Shown in pieces: positions 4,156 to 6,035 of a DNA stretch of 6,035 bases. Location of the stretch: the NCBI GenBank assembly GCA_025980625.1, contig JAICXG010000169.1:1-6035 (forward strand), read 5' to 3'. The position numbers and the translations under genes are program-made. The notes beneath the pieces are model-generated. The model was not told the DNA's origin and did not search any database. It worked only from the letters and a program-made list of their open reading frames with translations. Origin of the DNA: Chthoniobacterales bacterium (lineage in GTDB: Bacteria > Verrucomicrobiota > Verrucomicrobiia > Chthoniobacterales > UBA10450). Position 1 is the first letter of the stretch, and each line of letters begins with the position of its first letter.

Positions 4156-6035
4156 ATGCGGCAACGCGTCTTAGGCAGTCAGCGCAGTTTAATGGTAACG
4201 CGCGCGAGCTCGCCGAGGAGTTACGCCGGAGAATCGATGGCGAAGTTTGCTTCGACGACGGCAGCCGCGCGCTCTACGCGACTGACAGCTCGAATTATCG
4301 CGAGGTCCCGATCGGTGTCGTTATCCCGCGAAATCTCGCCGACATCATTGAAACGGTCGCGACCGCGCGGCGCTTCGGCGCTCCGATTCTGGCGCGCGGC
4401 TGCGGCACCAGCCTCGCCGGTCAATGCTGCAACGTCGCGGTCGTGATCGACACTTCACGTTACTTCACTGAATTCCTTTCGATCGACCCGCAGAAGCGCC
4501 TCGCGACCGCGCGGCCCGGAATCGTGCTCGACGATTTCCGGGCGCGCGCCAAACCGCACCGACTCACATTCGGACCCGACCCCGCGACCCATAACCGCTG
4601 CACGATCGGCGGCATGCTCGGCAACAATTCCTGCGGCGTGCATTCGGTCATGGCCGTATTCGCCGGCACCGGCGCGCGCACTTCCGATAATCTCGAATCG
4701 CTCGAAGTGCTAACCTATCGCGGGCTGCGCCTGCGCGTCGGCAAAACGAGCGAAGAAGAACTCGAGGTGATCGTTAGGCAAAATGACGCGCGCGCTGAGA
4801 TTTACCGCAAGCTGCGCGATCTGCGCGATAAATATGCACCGCTCATTCGCGCACGTTATCCGAAGATTCCGCGCCGCGTTTCCGGTTACAATCTTGACGA
4901 TCTATTGCCGGAAAACGGTTTCCACGTCGCGCGCGCGCTCGCCGGGAGCGAGGGCACCTGCGTCACGATTCTGGAGGCAACGCTGCAATTGATCGAAGAA
5001 CCGCAGGCCAGCTCGCTGCTTGTTCTCGGTTACGCGGATGTTTTCGAAGCGGGCGACGATTGTCCCGAAATCATGCGGCACCGGCCGATTGGGCTCGAAG
5101 GTTTCGATGGCGAGATGGTGAAGTTCATGAAGGCACACGGCCTGCACATTGATGACCTCGAGCTTCTCCCTGAAGGCGACGGCTGGCTCCTCGTCGAATT
5201 TGGTGGCGCGACCCAGGAAGAATCCGACGCCAGGGCCCGCGAATTGATGGGCGCGCTCAAGAAGCCGAAGATGAAGCTCTACGACGACCGCGAACAGAAA
5301 GCGAGGCTTTGGGAAGTGCGGGAAAGCGCGCTCGGCGCGACCGCGTTTGCGCCTAACGAACCCGATCGCTGGCCCGGCTGGGAAGATTCCGCCGTGCCGC
5401 CGGAGCGCATCGGCCAATACCTGCGCGACCTGAAGCAGCTTTTCAAACGCCACGATTACCATTCGTCCGTCTATGGCCATTTCGGCCAGGGCCTGGTGCA
5501 CACGCGCCTGCCCTTTCAATTCGGCACCGGACCGGGCCGTGAAAAGTTTCGACGCTTTCTCGAGGACGCGGCCGATCTCGTCCTGAGCTACGGTGGCAGT
5601 CTCTCGGGCGAGCATGGCGACGGCCAGGCACGCGCGGCTTTGCTGCCGAAAATGTTTGGCCCGGAGCTGGTCGAGGCCTTTCGCGAGTTCAAGGCAATCT
5701 GGGATCCGGATTGGAAAATGAATCCGGGAAAGATCGTCAGACCCAACCCGCCGGAGCGCGAGCTGCGCCTGGGCGAAGACTATCATCCCGCCGATCCACC
5801 GACTTACTTTCGTTATCCTGAAGACCAGGGCAGCTTCGCGCGCGCGGCGATTCGCTGTGTCGGAGTGGGGAAATGCCGGCGCGAAGAGGGCGGCACGATG
5901 TGCCCGAGTTACATGGTCACGCGGGAGGAGAAGCATTCCACCCGCGGCCGGGCTCGTCTCCTTTGGGAAATGCTTGAGGGTCAGGTGATCGGCAAGAATG
6001 GCTGGCGTGATAAGCACGTGAAAGATGCGCTCGAC
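4152..6035 (+). CDS. FAD-linked 2-hydroxyacid dehydrogenase fused to an Fe-S domain (GlcD/D-LDH/YdiJ-like), 3' end outside window
   Basis: The frame is open for 628 codons to the window edge with no stop. Relatives run to about 950-1000 residues. They oxidise D-2-hydroxyacids (lactate, glycolate, 2-hydroxyglutarate) with FAD and pass electrons through Fe-S clusters. The FAD-binding part shows RGCGTSLAG (82-90), GGMLGNNSCG (153-162), SGYNLD (244-249) and GSEGT (265-269). The C-terminal oxidase part shows WEVRE (387-391), EDSAVP (411-416), YGHFGQGLVH (441-450), SGEHGDG (485-491) and MNPGK (523-527). His443, His450 and Glu487 match the metal site of D-2-hydroxyglutarate dehydrogenases. The Fe-S domain begins with Cys569-x5-Cys575-x8-Cys584-Pro; the remaining ligands lie beyond the edge. 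There is no signal peptide, so it is cytoplasmic or membrane-peripheral. ATG 4152 overlaps the GMC stop (ATGA) and has AAGGAG upstream. The exact substrate is unknown. Confidence 0.93.
   Translation, partial: MNAATRLRQSAQFNGNARELAEELRRRIDGEVCFDDGSRALYATDSSNYREVPIGVVIPRNLADIIETVATARRFGAPILARGCGTSLAGQCCNVAVVIDTSRYFTEFLSIDPQKRLATARPGIVLDDFRARAKPHRLTFGPDPATHNRCTIGGMLGNNSCGVHSVMAVFAGTGARTSDNLESLEVLTYRGLRLRVGKTSEEELEVIVRQNDARAEIYRKLRDLRDKYAPLIRARYPKIPRRVSGYNLDDLLPENGFHVARALAGSEGTCVTILEATLQLIEEPQASSLLVLGYADVFEAGDDCPEIMRHRPIGLEGFDGEMVKFMKAHGLHIDDLELLPEGDGWLLVEFGGATQEESDARARELMGALKKPKMKLYDDREQKARLWEVRESALGATAFAPNEPDRWPGWEDSAVPPERIGQYLRDLKQLFKRHDYHSSVYGHFGQGLVHTRLPFQFGTGPGREKFRRFLEDAADLVLSYGGSLSGEHGDGQARAALLPKMFGPELVEAFREFKAIWDPDWKMNPGKIVRPNPPERELRLGEDYHPADPPTYFRYPEDQGSFARAAIRCVGVGKCRREEGGTMCPSYMVTREEKHSTRGRARLLWEMLEGQVIGKNGWRDKHVKDALD

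Larger units (their letters stand above)
443..5359. repeat. Dispersed, highly iterated octamer CCTAACGA (12 copies; consensus GCCTAACGA)
   Basis: Exact copies on the + strand start at 443, 569, 1619, 1796, 2294, 2452, 3996 and 5352. Copies on the - strand (read as TCGTTAGG) start at 1116, 3010, 3446 and 4771. Nine of 12 have a G before the motif, giving GCCTAACGA; the exceptions are 569, 1796 and 3446. All lie inside coding sequence and all five genes have at least one. Read in the gene frame they give Pro-Asn-Asp/Glu (six), Leu-Thr (two), Ser-Leu-Gly (two) and Val-Arg (two). The DNA word is therefore conserved, not a peptide. Random expectation for both strands of 6 kb is about 0.2 copies. 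The function is unknown: candidates are a DNA-uptake sequence, a HIP1-like iterated word, a methylation or restriction site, or a recombination or segregation signal. Confidence 0.85.

Noticed and set aside
4169..4177. GTCTTAGGC as a thirteenth copy of the iterated octamer
   Set aside because: It differs from TCGTTAGGC at internal positions, so it was not counted; only exact copies were used.
4156..4446. A 96-codon + strand frame after the GMC gene
   Set aside because: It is a shadow of the FAD/Fe-S gene, which starts at ATG 4152 in another frame and carries all the family motifs.
4902..6017. A 371-codon open frame on the - strand
   Set aside because: It lies wholly antisense to the FAD/Fe-S dehydrogenase, whose motifs are clear across the same bases. 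Its translation is Arg/Ala-rich with no recognisable domain, a typical shadow frame in GC-rich DNA.

Overview
The window is GC-rich (about 60% by eye) bacterial DNA. It carries one compact, co-directional gene cluster on the + strand with almost no intergenic space. The gene mix is an enolase-superfamily acid dehydratase/racemase, a signal-less gluconate 2-dehydrogenase subunit 3-like protein, a GMC oxidoreductase and a large FAD/Fe-S dehydrogenase. This resembles soil Acidobacteriota or Verrucomicrobiota, but the taxonomic guess is weak and rests on gene content only.

Layout: (1) 2-532, the C-terminal part of a mandelate racemase/muconate-lactonizing family enzyme, cut by the left edge. (2) 558-1562, an unrecognised polytopic membrane protein made of two ungapped copies of a four-helix unit. 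(3) 1613-2380, a gluconate 2-dehydrogenase subunit 3 family protein. (4) 2407-4155, a GMC flavoprotein with a Cys-x5-Cys-x3-Cys signature like the 3Fe-4S site of bacterial FAD-glucose dehydrogenase. (5) 4152-6035, an FAD-linked 2-hydroxyacid dehydrogenase fused to an Fe-S domain, cut by the right edge. It has no stop codon in the window and overlaps gene 4 by ATGA. There are no RNA genes, CRISPR arrays, insertion sequences or convincing promoters or terminators. The gaps between genes are 25, 50 and 26 bases.

Inferred joint role: oxidation of sugars or sugar acids (genes 3 and 4), dehydration or epimerisation of the acid (gene 1) and oxidation of a 2-hydroxyacid (gene 5). The electrons would enter the membrane, possibly through the duplicated membrane protein, because no cytochrome c subunit is visible. 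Substrates cannot be read from the sequence.

The most unusual signal is not a gene. The octamer CCTAACGA (or its complement TCGTTAGG) occurs 12 times in 6 kb, against about 0.2 expected by chance. It lies on both strands, inside all five genes and in all three codon phases, and 9 of 12 copies extend to GCCTAACGA. It behaves as a selected or propagated DNA word, comparable in density to cyanobacterial HIP1 or to DNA-uptake sequences, and I do not recognise it as a described element.
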